The notes under the pieces: generated by a model
The model's input: the letters and a program-made list of their open reading frames with translations, nothing else
Databases searched by the model: none
Told to the model about the DNA's origin: nothing
NCBI GenBank assembly: GCA_935421135.1
Contig: OW285191.1
Span: 9,785,700 to 9,849,699 of the forward strand
Direction: 5' to 3'
Source of the DNA: Bugulina stolonifera
Lineage: Eukaryota > Bryozoa > Gymnolaemata > Cheilostomatida > Bugulidae
Length of the DNA stretch: 64,000 nt
Position numbers and translations under genes: made by a program
Shown here: positions 1 through 14,900 of the stretch, one piece after another
Numbering within the stretch: position 1 is the stretch's first letter
Layout of the letters: each line of letters opens with the position of its first letter

Positions 1-3000
1 TTCACTGTTTGTTTTCACAGGTATACAGTAGACATGTGACTATGTGTATGTGATAATGTTACATGTACATGTATTCACTGTTTGTTTTCACAGGTATACA
101 GTAGACATGTGACTATGTGTATGTGATAATGTTACATGTACATGTATTCACTGTTCGTTTTCACAGGTATACAGTAGACATGTGACTATGTGTATGTGAT
201 AATGTTACATGTACATGTATTCACTGTTTGTTTTCACAGGTATACAGTAGACATGTGACTATGTGTATGTGATAATGTTACATGTACATGTATTCACTGT
301 TTGTTTTCACAGGTATACAGTAGACATGTGACTATGTGTATGTGATAATGTTACATGTACATGTATTCACTGTTTGTTTTCACAGGTATACAGTAGACAT
401 GTGACTATGTGTATGTGATAATGTTACATGTACATGCATTCACTGTTCGTTTTCACAGGTATACAGTAGACATGTGACTATGTGTATGTGATAATGTTAC
501 CTGTACATGCATTCACTGTTCGTTTTCACAGGTATACAGTAGACATGTGACTATGTGTATGTGATAATGTTACCTGTGCATGTATTCACTGTTCGTTTTC
601 ACAGGTATACAGTAGACATGTGACTATGTGTATGTGATAATGTTACCTGTACATGCATTCACTGTTCGTTTTCACAGGTATACAGTAGACATGTGACTAT
701 GTGTATGTGATAATGTTACATGTACATGTATTCACTGTTCGTTTTCACACGTATACAGTAGACATGTGACTATGTGTATGTGATAATGTTACCTGTACAT
801 GTATTCACTGTTTGTTTTCACAGGTATACAGTAGACATGTGACTATGTGTATGTGATAATGTTACATGTACATGTATTCACTGTTTGTTTTCACAGGTAT
901 ACAGTAGACATGTGACTATGTGTATGTGATAATGTTACATGTACATGTATTCACTGTTTGTTTTCACAGGTATACAGTAGACATGTGACTATGTGTATGT
1001 GATAATGTTACATGTACATGTATTCACTGTTTGTTTTCACAGGTATACAGTAGACATGTGACTATGTGTATGTGATAATGTTACATGTACATGTATTCAC
1101 TGTTCGTTTTCACAGGTATACAGTAGACATGTGACTATGTGTATGTGATAATGTTACATGTACATGTATTCACTGTTTGTTTTCACAGGTATACAGTAGA
1201 CATGTGACTATGTGTATGTGATAATGTTACATGTACATGTATTCACTGTTTGTTTTCACAGGTATACAGTAGACATGTGACTATGTGTATGTGATAATGT
1301 TACATGTACATGTATTCACTGTTTGTTTTCACAGGTATACAGTAGACATGTGACTATGTGTATGTGATAATGTTACATGTACATGCATTCACTGTTCGTT
1401 TTCACAGGTATACAGTAGACATGTGACTATGTGTATGTGATAATGTTACCTGTACATGCATTCACTGTTCGTTTTCACAGGTATACAGTAGACATGTGAC
1501 TATGTGTATGTGATAATGTTACCTGTGCATGTATTCACTGTTCGTTTTCACAGGTATACAGTAGACATGTGACTATGTGTATGTGATAATGTTACCTGTA
1601 CATGCATTCACTGTTCGTTTTCACAGGTATACAGTAGACATGTGACTATGTGTATGTGATAATGTTACATGTACATGTATTCACTGTTCGTTTTCACACG
1701 TATACAGTAGACATGTGACTATGTGTATGTGATAATGTTACCTGTACATGTATTCACTGTTTGTTTTCACAGGTATACAGTAGACATGTGACTATGTGTA
1801 TGTGATAATGTTACATGTACATGTATTCACTGTTCGTTTTCACAGGTATACAGTAGACATGTGACTATGTGTATGTGATAATGTTACCTGTACATGTATT
1901 CACTGTTCGTTTTCACAGGTATACAGTAGACATGTGACTATGTGCATGTGATAATGTTACCTGTACATGTATTCACTGTTCGTTTTCACAGGTATACAGT
2001 AGACATGTGACTATGTGCATGTGATAATGTTACCTGTACATGTATTCACTGTTCGTTTTCACAGGTATACAGTAGACATGTGACTATGTGCATGTGATAA
2101 TGTTACCTGTACATGTATTCACTGTTCGTTTTCACACGTATACAGTAGACATGTGACTATGTGTATGTGATAATGTTACATGTACATGTATTCACTGTTC
2201 GTTTTCACAGGTATACAGTAGACATGTGACTATGTGTATGTGATAATGTTACATGTACATGTATTCACTGTTTGTTTTCACAGGTATACAGTAGACATGT
2301 GACTATGTGTATGTGATAATGTTACATGTACATGTATTCACTGTTCGTTTTCACAGGTATACAGTAGACATGTGACTATGTGTATGTGATAATGTTACAT
2401 GTACATGTATTCACTGTTCGTTTTCACACGTATACAGTAGACATGTGACTATGTGTATGTGATAATGTTACATGTACATGTATTCACTGTTTGTTTTCAC
2501 AGGTATACAGTAGACATGTGACTATGTGTATGTGATAATGTTACATGTACATGTATTCACTGTTTGTTTTCACAGGTATACAGTAGACATGTGACTATGT
2601 GTATGTGATAATGTTACATGTACATGTATTCACTGTTTGTTTTCACACGTATACAGTAGACATGTGACTATGTGTATGTGATAATGTTACATGTACATGT
2701 ATTCACTGTTTGTTTTCACAGGTATACAGTAGACATGTGACTATGTGTATGTGATAATGTTACATGTACATGTATTCACTGTTTGTTTTCACAGGTATAC
2801 AGTAGACATGTGACTATGTGTATGTGATAATGTTACCTGTACATGTATTCACTGTTTGTTTTCACAGGTATACAGTAGACATGTGACTATGTGTATGTGA
2901 TAATGTTACATGTACATGTATTCACTGTTTGTTTTCACAGGTATACAGTAGACATGTGACTATGTGTATGTGATAATGTTACCTGTACATGTATTCACTG

Positions 3001-6000
3001 TTTGTTTTCACAGGTATACAGTAGACATGTGACTATGTGTATGTGATAATGTTACATGTACATGTATTCACTGTTCGTTTTCACAGGTATACAGTAGACA
3101 TGTGACTATGTGTATGTGATAATGTTACATGTACATGTATTCACTGTTCGTTTTCACAGGTATACAGTAGACATGTGACTATGTGTATGTGATAATGTTA
3201 CATGTACATGTATTCACTGTTCGTTTTCACAGGTATACAGTAGACATGTGACTATGTGTATGTGATAATGTTACATGTACATGTATTCACTGTTCGTTTT
3301 CACAGGTATACAGTAGACATGTGACTATGTGTATGTGATAATGTTACATGTACATGTATTCACTGTTTGTTTTCACAGGTATACAGTAGACATGTGACTA
3401 TGTGTATGTGATAATGTTACATGTACATGCATTCACTGTTTGTTTTCACACGTATACAGTAGACATGTGACTATGTGTATGTGATAATGTTACATGTACA
3501 TGTATTCACTGTTTGTTTTCACACGTATACAGTAGACATGTGACTATGTGTATGTGATAATGTTACGTGTACATGTATTCACTGTTTGTTTTCACAGGTA
3601 TACAGTAGACATGTGACTATGTGTATGTGATAATGTTACGTGTACATGTATTCACTGTTTGTTTTCACACGTATACAGTAGACATGTGACTATGTGTATG
3701 TGATAATGTTACATGTACATGTATTCACTGTTTGTTTTCACACGTATACAGTAGACATGTGACTATGTGTATGTGATAATGTTACATGTACATGTATTCA
3801 CTGTTCGTTTTCACACGTATACAGTAGACATGTGACTATGTGTATGTGATAATGTTACATGTACATGTATTCACTGTTCGTTTTCACAGGTATACAGTAG
3901 ACATGTGACTATGTGTATGTGATAATGTTACCTGTACATGCATTCACTGTTTGTTTTCACAGGTATACAGTAGACATGTGACTATGTGTATGTGATAATG
4001 TTACATGTACATGTATTCACTGTTTGTTTTCACAGGTATACAGTAGACATGTGACTATGTGTATGTGATAATGTTACATGTACATGTATTCACTGTTTGT
4101 TTTCACAGGTATACAGTAGACATGTGACTATGTGTATGTGATAATGTTACATGTACATGTATTCACTGTTTGTTTTCACAGGTATACAGTAGACATGTGA
4201 CTATGTGTATGTGATAATGTTACATGTACATGTATTCACTGTTTGTTTTCACACGTATACAGTAGACATGTGACTATGTGTATGTGATAATGTTACATGT
4301 ACATGTATTCACTGTTTGTTTTCACAGGTATACAGTAGACATGTGACTATGTGTATGTGATAATGTTACATGTACATGTATTCACTGTTTGTTTTCACAG
4401 GTATACAGTAGACATGTGACTATGTGTATGTGATAATGTTACATGTACATGTATTCACTGTTTGTTTTCACACGTATACAGTAGACATGTGACTATGTGT
4501 ATGTGATAATGTTACATGTACATGTATTCACTGTTTGTTTTCACAGGTATACAGTAGACATGTGACTATGTGTATGTGATAATGTTACATGTACATGTAT
4601 TCACTGTTTGTTTTCACAGGTATACAGTAGACATGTGACTATGTGTATGTGATAATGTTACCTGTACATGTATTCACTGTTTGTTTTCACAGGTATACAG
4701 TAGACATGTGACTATGTGTATGTGATAATGTTACATGTACATGTATTCACTGTTTGTTTTCACAGGTATACAGTAGACATGTGACTATGTGTATGTGATA
4801 ATGTTACCTGTACATGTATTCACTGTTTGTTTTCACAGGTATACAGTAGACATGTGACTATGTGTATGTGATAATGTTACATGTACATGTATTCACTGTT
4901 CGTTTTCACAGGTATACAGTAGACATGTGACTATGTGTATGTGATAATGTTACATGTACATGTATTCACTGTTCGTTTTCACAGGTATACAGTAGACATG
5001 TGACTATGTGTATGTGATAATGTTACATGTACATGTATTCACTGTTCGTTTTCACAGGTATACAGTAGACATGTGACTATGTGTATGTGATAATGTTACA
5101 TGTACATGTATTCACTGTTCGTTTTCACAGGTATACAGTAGACATGTGACTATGTGTATGTGATAATGTTACATGTACATGTATTCACTGTTTGTTTTCA
5201 CAGGTATACAGTAGACATGTGACTATGTGTATGTGATAATGTTACATGTACATGCATTCACTGTTTGTTTTCACACGTATACAGTAGACATGTGACTATG
5301 TGTATGTGATAATGTTACATGTACATGTATTCACTGTTTGTTTTCACACGTATACAGTAGACATGTGACTATGTGTATGTGATAATGTTACGTGTACATG
5401 TATTCACTGTTTGTTTTCACAGGTATACAGTAGACATGTGACTATGTGTATGTGATAATGTTACGTGTACATGTATTCACTGTTTGTTTTCACACGTATA
5501 CAGTAGACATGTGACTATGTGTATGTGATAATGTTACATGTACATGTATTCACTGTTTGTTTTCACACGTATACAGTAGACATGTGACTATGTGTATGTG
5601 ATAATGTTACATGTACATGTATTCACTGTTCGTTTTCACACGTATACAGTAGACATGTGACTATGTGTATGTGATAATGTTACATGTACATGTATTCACT
5701 GTTCGTTTTCACAGGTATACAGTAGACATGTGACTATGTGTATGTGATAATGTTACATGTACATGTATTCACTGTTCGTTTTCACAGGTATACAGTAGAC
5801 ATGTGACTATGTGTATGTGATAATGTTACATGTACATGTATTCACTGTTTGTTTTCACAGGTATACAGTAGACATGTGACTATGTGTATGTGATAATGTT
5901 ACATGTACATGCATTCACTGTTTGTTTTCACACGTATACAGTAGACATGTGACTATGTGTATGTGATAATGTTACATGTACATGTATTCACTGTTTGTTT

Positions 6001-6663
6001 TCACACGTATACAGTAGACATGTGACTATGTGTATGTGATAATGTTACATGTACATGCATTCACTGTTTGTTTTCACACGTATACAGTAGACATGTGACT
6101 ATGTGTATGTGATAATGTTACATGTACATGTATTCACTGTTTGTTTTCACACGTATACAGTAGACATGTGACTATGTGTATGTGATAATGTTACCTGTAC
6201 ATGCATTCACTGTTTGTTTTCACACGTATACAGTAGACATGTGACTATGTGTATGTGATAATGTTACATGTACATGTATTCACTGTTTGTTTTCACAGGT
6301 ATACAGTAGACATGTGACTATGTGTATGTGATAATGTTACATGTACATGTATTCACTGTTTGTTTTCACAGGTATACAGTAGACATGTGACTATGTGTAT
6401 GTGATAATGTTACATGTACATGTATTCACTGTTTGTTTTCACAGGTATACAGTAGACATGTGACTATGTGTATGTGATAATGTTACATGTACATGTATTC
6501 ACTGTTTGTTTTCACACGTATACAGTAGACATGTGACTATGTGTATGTGATAATGTTACCTGTACATGCATTCACTGTTTGTTTTCACACGTATACAGTA
6601 GACATGTGACTATGTGTATGTGATAATGTTACATGTACATGTATTCACTGTTCGTTTTCACAG
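1..6663 (+). repeat. 73-bp minisatellite, 91 units plus stub, in last COP1 intron
   Basis: The unit starts ttcactgttYgttttcacag, continues gtatacagtagacatgtgac and ends with the palindromic word acatgtacatgt. The first unit starts at 1 and the last partial unit at 6644, which is 91 x 73 bases later, so there is no net indel. Point variants recur: T or C in gttYgtt, cacagg or cacacg (roughly a quarter of copies), ttacat, ttacct or ttacgt, and catgta or catgca. The variants form higher-order blocks. The terminal 20 bp stub is the true 3' splice site of the next exon, so the array appears to have grown from the 3' end of this intron. The left end lies outside the window, so the full size is unknown. 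Confidence 0.98.
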
Positions 6664-6820
6664 ATATAAGTTTGACATTGTGAGGTCCGTTTGGCAGAGA
6701 GATGTTCCTAGAGATGAGGATAGCACAGAATTTGTATCTGCTGTTGCCTGGAAACCAGACAGTGGGGTGATTATTGTAGCTAATAGTCAGGGGATAGTCA
6801 AGGTCCTTGAGCTAGTATAA
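6664..6820 (+). CDS. COP1: COP1 E3 ubiquitin ligase, last coding exon (partial gene)
   Basis: This is the C-terminal exon of a COP1/RFWD2-type protein. It follows gttttcacag and ends with the TAA at 6818-6820. The exon's first base completes a codon started upstream; about 51 residues follow. The peptide starts [10 protein letters not shown], contains [10 protein letters not shown] and [10 protein letters not shown], and ends in the LELV terminus typical of animal COP1. In the family this is the last blade of the seven-bladed WD40 propeller, which binds Val-Pro degrons and, with DET1-DDB1-CUL4, targets substrates such as JUN and ETS factors for ubiquitination. The RING, coiled coil and other blades must lie to the left. 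The assignment rests on residue similarity recalled from the family. The exon is directly preceded by the 6.6 kb array, so the last intron is unusually long. Confidence 0.88.
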
Positions 6821-8924
6821 CCCTTTCTCACTCTGGTTTAGTAACTAGTATAGTAGATATGCATGTAGGTGTGGAGTTGTCTACTCATTGTTAGTAAATA
6901 CCTGGAATACTAGTCAGCCATTGTAACCATAGCAATTTATATCACCGACTCATGTTGTAAATATAACCTCCATTTCAAGTATATAAATAATACATGTACA
7001 GCAGGTTAACAATATTGTAGGATTACTATCTAAAAACATCCCTCCATTTTATATGCAAAAATATTTAAGTGGTGCTAGACAGTTCCATTACGTGTCCACT
7101 GTATATTCATTTTGCTGTCAGTTTAAAATAGTATTATGGCAGTTTTAAAACATACTCACACTTGGCTTACTACCATGTATACAATGATCAGAATGTCATA
7201 TTGTCAGCTGCCTATTAGAAGTACTGTACTCTTAGCATAACCAGTTTTTTATATTAATAATATCATACATGTAACTTTCTAAACCAGCGACCACAGCAGT
7301 AAGCCACTCAGTTTATTTAAATTATTTTCTAGATTGTTACATTTTATTCAACCAAGTGGCTGTTCTTGGTAAAAATGGTTGTTTACTCATTTTAATAAAA
7401 TTGTGATTGAACATTGACTAAACTAAACTGTAGTTTTATTCCAATATTTCTTAATTTTCATTTATCAACTATTTTTGTTGTGGAGAAGGTATGCGACTCC
7501 CAATTGTGTATGTGGACTCAAATGATACTCCAGTATTATACCAGACAACCCAGAATTCCGTGGTTGTGTACAGCCCTTTATTTTCTGACATTATTATTTA
7601 GAAATAATTCTGGATGAATTTCAGTATCACACATGATTATTTTACTTGTTTTAATAAAATTGTCTCTTATGGAATTATAACAATTTTATAATTATTTGGT
7701 TACCTCAAATTAATCTTTACCACATTATTTGATTCAGGGCTGCTGTGGGAGTCTATTTGTACAATGCTCAGGGTTGAACCAGTGAAACTGAACACAGGCC
7801 AACCTTTCAATTACCACTTTAATCTAAACTGCCCTTCACTATAATATGAAGTTGTCCTCTCTCTTATAGTGGGAGAACAACTCCTTATGTATGTTAGCCA
7901 AAATATTTAAGACTCTAAGACCGGGTTTGAGGAGGAACAAATGAAGCAGTTAGACTGTTAATTCCCAAGTAATTAAACTATTGCAGAGAACCCTTACTTC
8001 GAAGACTGCTTCTATGATCAGTAACCTCCAAGTTGCTTGCATCTTTTCACTGGTCAAGTGAACACTTCTGGCCCAGGTTAGAGATAGCTGACAGTGTCAG
8101 ACACATGTGGTACTATAAAGAGTTCAACCATGGGACTTCTTTAACTGAAAATTCTGTTATCTAAGCTTACAAACAATGTATTTGCTAATTCATTTAGGTA
8201 GTATAACTAATAATTAAAATAAGTAATTACTATGGTTCTATAAATATTATAATAATTACATGTGTATCCTATTGTTCCAGGATTGAATGATATCATAACA
8301 AGTATAATATGATGAAAATGAAACAGTAAATACAGTACAATATAAATCTATTCTAAATAGATCCGTGTTAGCCCTACACTTAGATGAATGCTTGACTGTT
8401 TAAAATAATGAAATTTAGCCTACATTTCATCGAAAACACAAAATAATAATAATATCAATTACAATAATATGATAGAAAATATACAGTCATGGGGCAAAAC
8501 AATTGCATACAGTGAGTGAAAAAATATGAAAACCAATTGAGAAGCTGCAACAAGTAGCTGACAAGTGAGAAGTAGTAATATTACAGTTGAAGTGATTTGT
8601 GCAAGCAGTGAAAGTCATACACCTTAATGCTTAATACAAAAATATTGGGCCTCTCTCTTTAGTAATGATATTAACATAAGAATGAATATAAAACCCAAAC
8701 AATTTTGTACAAAATATCTTTATACCAATAATTTATACAAAAGTATATTATTGGTTAGAGTTGTCATCCTTTTAAATGTATAAGAAGACAACTCCTAATA
8801 CAATAAGTTGGATAACATTACTGAACAAGTACTAAATATACATGTTGTGTATTTATGTACCTACAGGATACCAATAATTAACTGTGCTTGTCTGGTGTAA
8901 TACATTAACGTGAGTAGCCAATAA
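6821..8924. other. Convergent intergenic region with both 3' UTRs
   Basis: No coding potential beyond short chance ORFs. AATAAA hexamers on the plus strand at 7394-7399 and 7653-7658 are candidate polyadenylation signals for COP1. On the minus strand I see no AATAAA in the first kilobase after the talin stop. The first one met is the complement at 7578-7583, with others at 7435-7440 and 7343-7348. If these are used, the two transcripts would overlap tail to tail. Confidence 0.6.
8723..8795. repeat. Two adjacent short inverted repeats
   Basis: Two small palindromes lie in the presumed talin 3' UTR. The first has accaataat and attattggt arms near 8723-8755. The second has gagttgtc and gacaactc arms at 8758-8795. 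The second arm sequence recurs elsewhere in the window, so these may be remnants of a small dispersed element. Confidence 0.5.
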
Positions 8925-11900
8925 CTAAAACATTCTATCACTATCATCCAACTCGGCATGCTTATATTTTTCTTTTCTCAAAGCAGCTAACTTCTCTCTT
9001 GCCTTTCTCAGTTCTTTCTCTTTCTCCAAAACTTCTGCTTGTACATCAATCAGCTACAACAGGAAGAACATAGATATATTCAGTCAAAAGAGAAAGATCA
9101 ACATTTAAACCCTTAAAAACCAGTGTACCATTTAAAGACAGAGCATTCTGCTAATTTTTATCACACACTATTCTTCACCCACACGGTCAACGCCTGTAGA
9201 TGTAATTTATTGTCAGACAGCTTCCTGCCTTTATCTGGTCAACAATTATTTCCCACAACCACAGCTCACCCAATAATGACCATAGACATCACCTTTTGTA
9301 AAATTTTGTGTATTATACAATAATTGGTATTTGAGGAACATGGTGGGCAATAACTGTTGGTAGGTGCTCAAGTGCAAATTGAAGATATGATACAAATATA
9401 TACCCAAACCACTGCAGTAGACAATAGCAGGTTGGTTGACCTATCTATCAACTATTATATTCAATAAAATCAAGCCGAGACTCAAAGCAGGATGACATTG
9501 GCTCAAGACCAGCCAAGTTCTAAGGCGGGCTGAGGTAACTGCTCCCATGAGGTATACACTGTATTACATATAGACACATCATCTCCCAATTCAAAGACAG
9601 AGTACGAACTGGATTAGAAGAGCCATACTGTGTTATACCTACGCCCACAGTATTTCAGTGTTCACTGAGCAATGCAAGCAGATATAGCACATCAAAACTT
9701 TATGTTTTTATTAGAACCAACAGGTAAAACAACTTTTACTGATGTTAGAGGGTTTGGCCATTTTTTATATAATGATGTATTTTTAGCAAGGAATTTATTT
9801 CTGAGCAGTCAGAGACTTGTTTCAAGTCCATGAAAATATCAGTCCCTGACTGGGGTTTGAACCCGGGGCCTTTACGACACCTAATCTAGCATAGTGAACA
9901 GAACATGCTACCACTACAGCAGCTCAGCAACCTGTTATTGATGGGGTTACCAACTAAACTACAGTGAGACTGTGATATAACTCTATCTCCAATGTGTCAG
10001 GGCAGACCATGGATTCCTAGGAGCATATCTGTTATATTCAATAGAAGGAGACCAGACTCGCTACCAGATCATGATGACTAAACACAAACTGTTATTGGAT
10101 AGCAAGAACCAACTCAGTCGCCATGCTTAGATAGCAAGTGGAACCAAATGGACACAAACGACTATTTGTCAGCGACAGTTTAGTTTACTGTGTCAATGAT
10201 TAGCCTATAAAAAAACAAAATAGCACGAGTCCACAGATTGTATATTGTCTACTCCAACCACAGTGAGTGTAAAATAATACAAACTGTATTCAGCAAGCCA
10301 TAAATGCATGCAGGGGAGATGACCCCAACACAAGGTGAGTGGCAGGCAGGCAGACACAAAGGAGCACATAGACATATATAGATGATGGTCACATGATAGC
10401 TTACGTGTATTTTCTTGAAGTGTTCTATTACACTGGGGTGCCACGTCTAGCAGTAACAAATATATGCCTATGTCTATGAATGCATATACATGTATGTCTA
10501 TGTAGAGAGAAGCCATCACAAAGCGCAACAATAATAATATATCGGCAAGGTTTTAGCGCTGCTCATGACAAAACTACACTGACACGTTAAATAAAGTGCA
10601 GATCAAAGCTTATTGAAAAATAATTTGGCTCAAGGATAGCAAAAGAATAGTATATCTATGGAATGCAAAGCAGTTCTATAGAAAGGACGATACACCATGT
10701 TAACAGATTGCATTAGCTATAATTATACATGCAGATATTGGATGGTGAGCCAATATCTACATGTATTGTTCACAACAATGAAGTTTGTAAGTGAGGAAAG
10801 AGAGCAGACAACACCTCTGGCTGAGGAACTAGACTCGTATAGCCTGAGGAAATAGATTCATTTAGCCCAAGGAACTAGAATCGCATAGCCATAATAACGA
10901 GACATACCTGTGTCACACCAGCAACCATGCTCTTGTGAACCTGTACATTAGCTTCATCTTCCCTCTCCTTTACCTGCTGTGCTGACTTGACCAGAGCTTC
11001 TGTTGCCCTCTTGACAGCATTTCCTGTTGTAGCATACCCATAGTAAATTACCAACAGAAATACAAAAACAATGTGCTGTTACACTCCACCGATGGTAGCG
11101 ATAAATTTTTAAAGCGCATTAAAGATCGACATCACCGGTTCCAAGGATGACAGTTACTATTATTCTAATAAAGCTCTATCCAAACGTATATTATATTGGG
11201 GGTTGCTATATTGGCATCACAGACCAATACATCATCCCCCACTAGTTATTGTCAAACAGTATCCATTCTAGTGTCATACCAGCAGCCTGTAGCCTCTTCA
11301 TGGCTACAGAGTCAGGGTCGGCCTTGACCTTGCAGGCGACGAGTAGCTGAGCCGTAGAACCAGCGACTTGTTTAGCAGATGATATGAGCTGTTCCTCACT
11401 GGCATGCCCCTGCACCATTGCATTGGCAGCTTCACACAAACTATGTGTAGCTGCAGCCACCATACGGGCCTACAATTCAATACATATAATACATACAATG
11501 ACACTATAAAATACAATGCGAAGTATTTACATGCTAAATTATTTGCAACCACTATTTTTATTACAGCATTAGATGGACTTCCTAGAACTGATGGACAGGA
11601 GGATATTGAAACGAAAATCACCGCATGTAGTGTTACACCTACATGTATCTAGCATAACAGAATATAAGAATTACTAATTAATGCGTGTTGCCATAAACTT
11701 CTAAGTAGTTTGCCTCTGCGAGTACTAGCACACTGACATAACTATACTGAATAGGAAACATAGTTTCCAGCATAACAAAATCCACTTGGCATTTTATAAG
11801 AGATAAAGTTCTGCCACTCACAGCGGATATCAACCCTTGTGACCACTGCCCATCTTCGTCCGGCATGTATCTGTTGAAGGACATGCTCATGCGACCCTGA

Positions 11901-14900
11901 GTGACCAGTTCCCTCTGTGCTGCAGTAGCCGACTTGACCAGAGCAGAGGTGGCAGCGGCTATAGACTTACATGCTTCCAGGATCTGTTCATCAAAGTTCA
12001 GCTCCTCGTTTGCCTCCTACAAGATCACGCCGAGGCAGTGAGAATTAGATAATAATGTGGCATAGTTCCTTATACACGCTGTGGAGTTATCTTACCCAGA
12101 GTTAACTTGCATCATGCAATATTGTTATTACAGGGCAGAGGAGTTTGGTCTATTACATTACAATGGCCAATCAAGGCTCTAGCACTGCTAAACATCATGT
12201 AACAAATCAGTGTACTTTCTGATGGCTAACCACTCGTACAAATATTGACTCGGTATCTACAGACAGTTCAGTGTTCAAATTGACCCACTTTACACTCCTT
12301 TACTCTCTGATTATTCTCCAGCATCCAGGTGTACAGGTCTGAAACACATCCAAATAAGGAGAATGAATAGCAGAAATAGCCTGTGTGCCAACACATACCT
12401 TGGCTGTAGCTCTTGGTTTGAGCTGCATAAGTTTCTTAGCTGCTGCTTCTATAGACTTGGCAGCACCAAGCAACTCGGTCTCTGCCACGACTGTTGGATC
12501 ATCAGGGTCAACAAGATCACTTCCTGTAATGGGATAAAAATAACGACAAGTCATCAACTTGGTTAGTGGTCATTTGACTAACCAAAACAATCATGGTGTC
12601 CAGCAAATGACCACATGACCAGTTCGGTATTGATAGTACAATACTAAGACTACTTTATAAGAAATACAACCAATATTGCGACCTAAAAAGGCAAGTAATA
12701 GCAAAGGGTATATATATTATATACATGCACACGTCATGTACTGGTATGCCAAACACTAGGCATATAATTTAGCAAACAAGAAAAAGCTCACTATGTTTTC
12801 TAGCTTCAGAACTGTTACACATAGATGGGTAGGAGAAGCATCATAGTACTAAAGCAATTACAGTCGATCAGAGGCATAGATATATATAGGCAAGGAATAA
12901 ATGATAATATTAGCTCATTCTATATTATAACATTCAGTGGAGAGGGTAGATAATTAATGATTAGCTAGACTAGTCAGTGGTAGCTTTTAGCCCCAGTATT
13001 CCAGCACCGTACTTGGAATTGGTAGGTAGGAGTAATCTTCTCTTGAATAGTTATCAAAATTTATATTTAGGGTCAGTAGTCGGCAATAATATCCTTGTAA
13101 TCGACTTCACCTGTTGGTGCTATATCCAGTAATATCACACTCAATGGTCAATAATCACACAGGAGGGGATTACTCCCATCTACAGATACATGGTAAGGTG
13201 CTAACCTACTGGAACTAAACCTGACCTAAGGCTAAATGGATTCATTATAATGACTGTGATCCATACATATATAATGGTGTAAATGTTTTGTGGAGTTGCT
13301 CTCCCCTTATACAACAAGAGATCATAACTCCCTTTGAAAACGAAGACTTTGCATGTAACCAATTATTATAGTTCCTAATTTATAAGGAACTGATTTGTGA
13401 GGTTGTCCTTTTTAATAAAGGAATATAAAATGCTGTATATATAATATGTCCATAGAATGAACAGTAATGATTCATAGCTGATGTCTAAGATGGAAGAGAA
13501 CATCAGGAAGGTGGTACTACTGTTTATGAGTTAAACTAATAAAGAGATCATTGCTATTGATTGCGTGTGAGTAGAAATCATTGTGCCATTCAGCTCAATA
13601 ACAATAATTGAGAGCATGCTTGATTCACATTCTCATTGGATGATGATCATATCATTTGGCCAATAAAAAGTATAGTACTAACTCCTAACCAAAGAAGACC
13701 TAATTTTCGTGGAGAGAAGTAATGTAGTTAAAAACACATGATAACCGACAGTAACACAGGATATACCTTCCAGATGTCCACGTGCTGAAATAACAAGATG
13801 GTCAAATATCAGTAATAGCTGTGATTAGCAGCAAAAAATGTAAACGCTGACCTGTTATGAGAGCATGCAATATGTAAGCCACCATCGACAGTACAGGACA
13901 GCCATGTTTGAGATGTGGTATGTAGATATTAAGCATTTTCAGATCTTAAACAGTTAGGGATAGTTATAGCTTTCTGCCATAGCTACATTACATAGAGACG
14001 TAAAAATGTGGATTGGTCTAATGGAGCTGAAGGAGAAGACAAAAGTGGTTACCTTTTAAGGCCTCACAGCTCTTTACAAGATCACCAACGGCTTGGGCTA
14101 CATTCTTAGAGAGGTCCCTCATCTTAAATTTCAACTCCTGACGACCAGGCTCCTGGAGTATCTGGTAGATATAATATAGAGAACAACATAATACAGTTAT
14201 GTGTTCACACAGGGGTATGTACACAGTGTATCATACAATCTACCCATATGTACATGTATATAAAGTAGGTGTAACTCTTAGTCCAGGACCATTAAACTTA
14301 CAGTGGGCAAAGATTTTAAGACCAGTGATTAGCCTGTGTCATACTCAATCCCTTTTGATGTTTCAGTAGGGTATAGAATGTAATAACATAATCACAGAGA
14401 AGGGTGGATACAGAGTATGCTTTAGGGGTTGAACTATGATAATACCTCTCCTATATGCTGTAGTAGAGTAAGGTAAGTCTCTGCAGTGTGTTTAGCTGAT
14501 GATAACGTCTGCTTTCTGATTGGCTCATTCTCTGCTTCCTGTACTGCAGCTTTACACACAACCAGCAGGTCACACACAGCCTATTAATTGAATGATAAAC
14601 AATAAATATATATACACGTGTTTGAAAACACGTTTACATTGTGAAACAGCAATCTGAGTCTAAACTTTACGTACTGGAAAACCACAAGCCTAGTGAAATA
14701 AATGTAGAGTATAACTAAGAAATACAAATCTACCAAATTAACAATACCCGACCTACAATCCCCTGAAGTACATAGCTTGTGTGACCTACCTTACGTCCTG
14801 TATTACTGGCGGATATTACATCATCTTGTCTGCATGAGTTGCCAGCAGCGACAGCCTTAGCTGTAGCTGTTGTGATTGGTTTAGTACATCTGATAACATC

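Noticed and set aside
1..6663. CRISPR-like or centromeric satellite array
   Set aside because: Units are contiguous with no spacers, and the array ends exactly at a splice acceptor of a protein-coding gene. It is an intronic minisatellite as far as this window shows.
6614..6663. N-terminal extension of the last COP1 exon read into the repeat array
   Set aside because: The acceptor gttttcacag at 6654-6663 marks the exon start, and the upstream residues have no match to COP1.
9838..9935. Functional tRNA gene
   Set aside because: The B box is good but the acceptor stem and anticodon arm do not pair.
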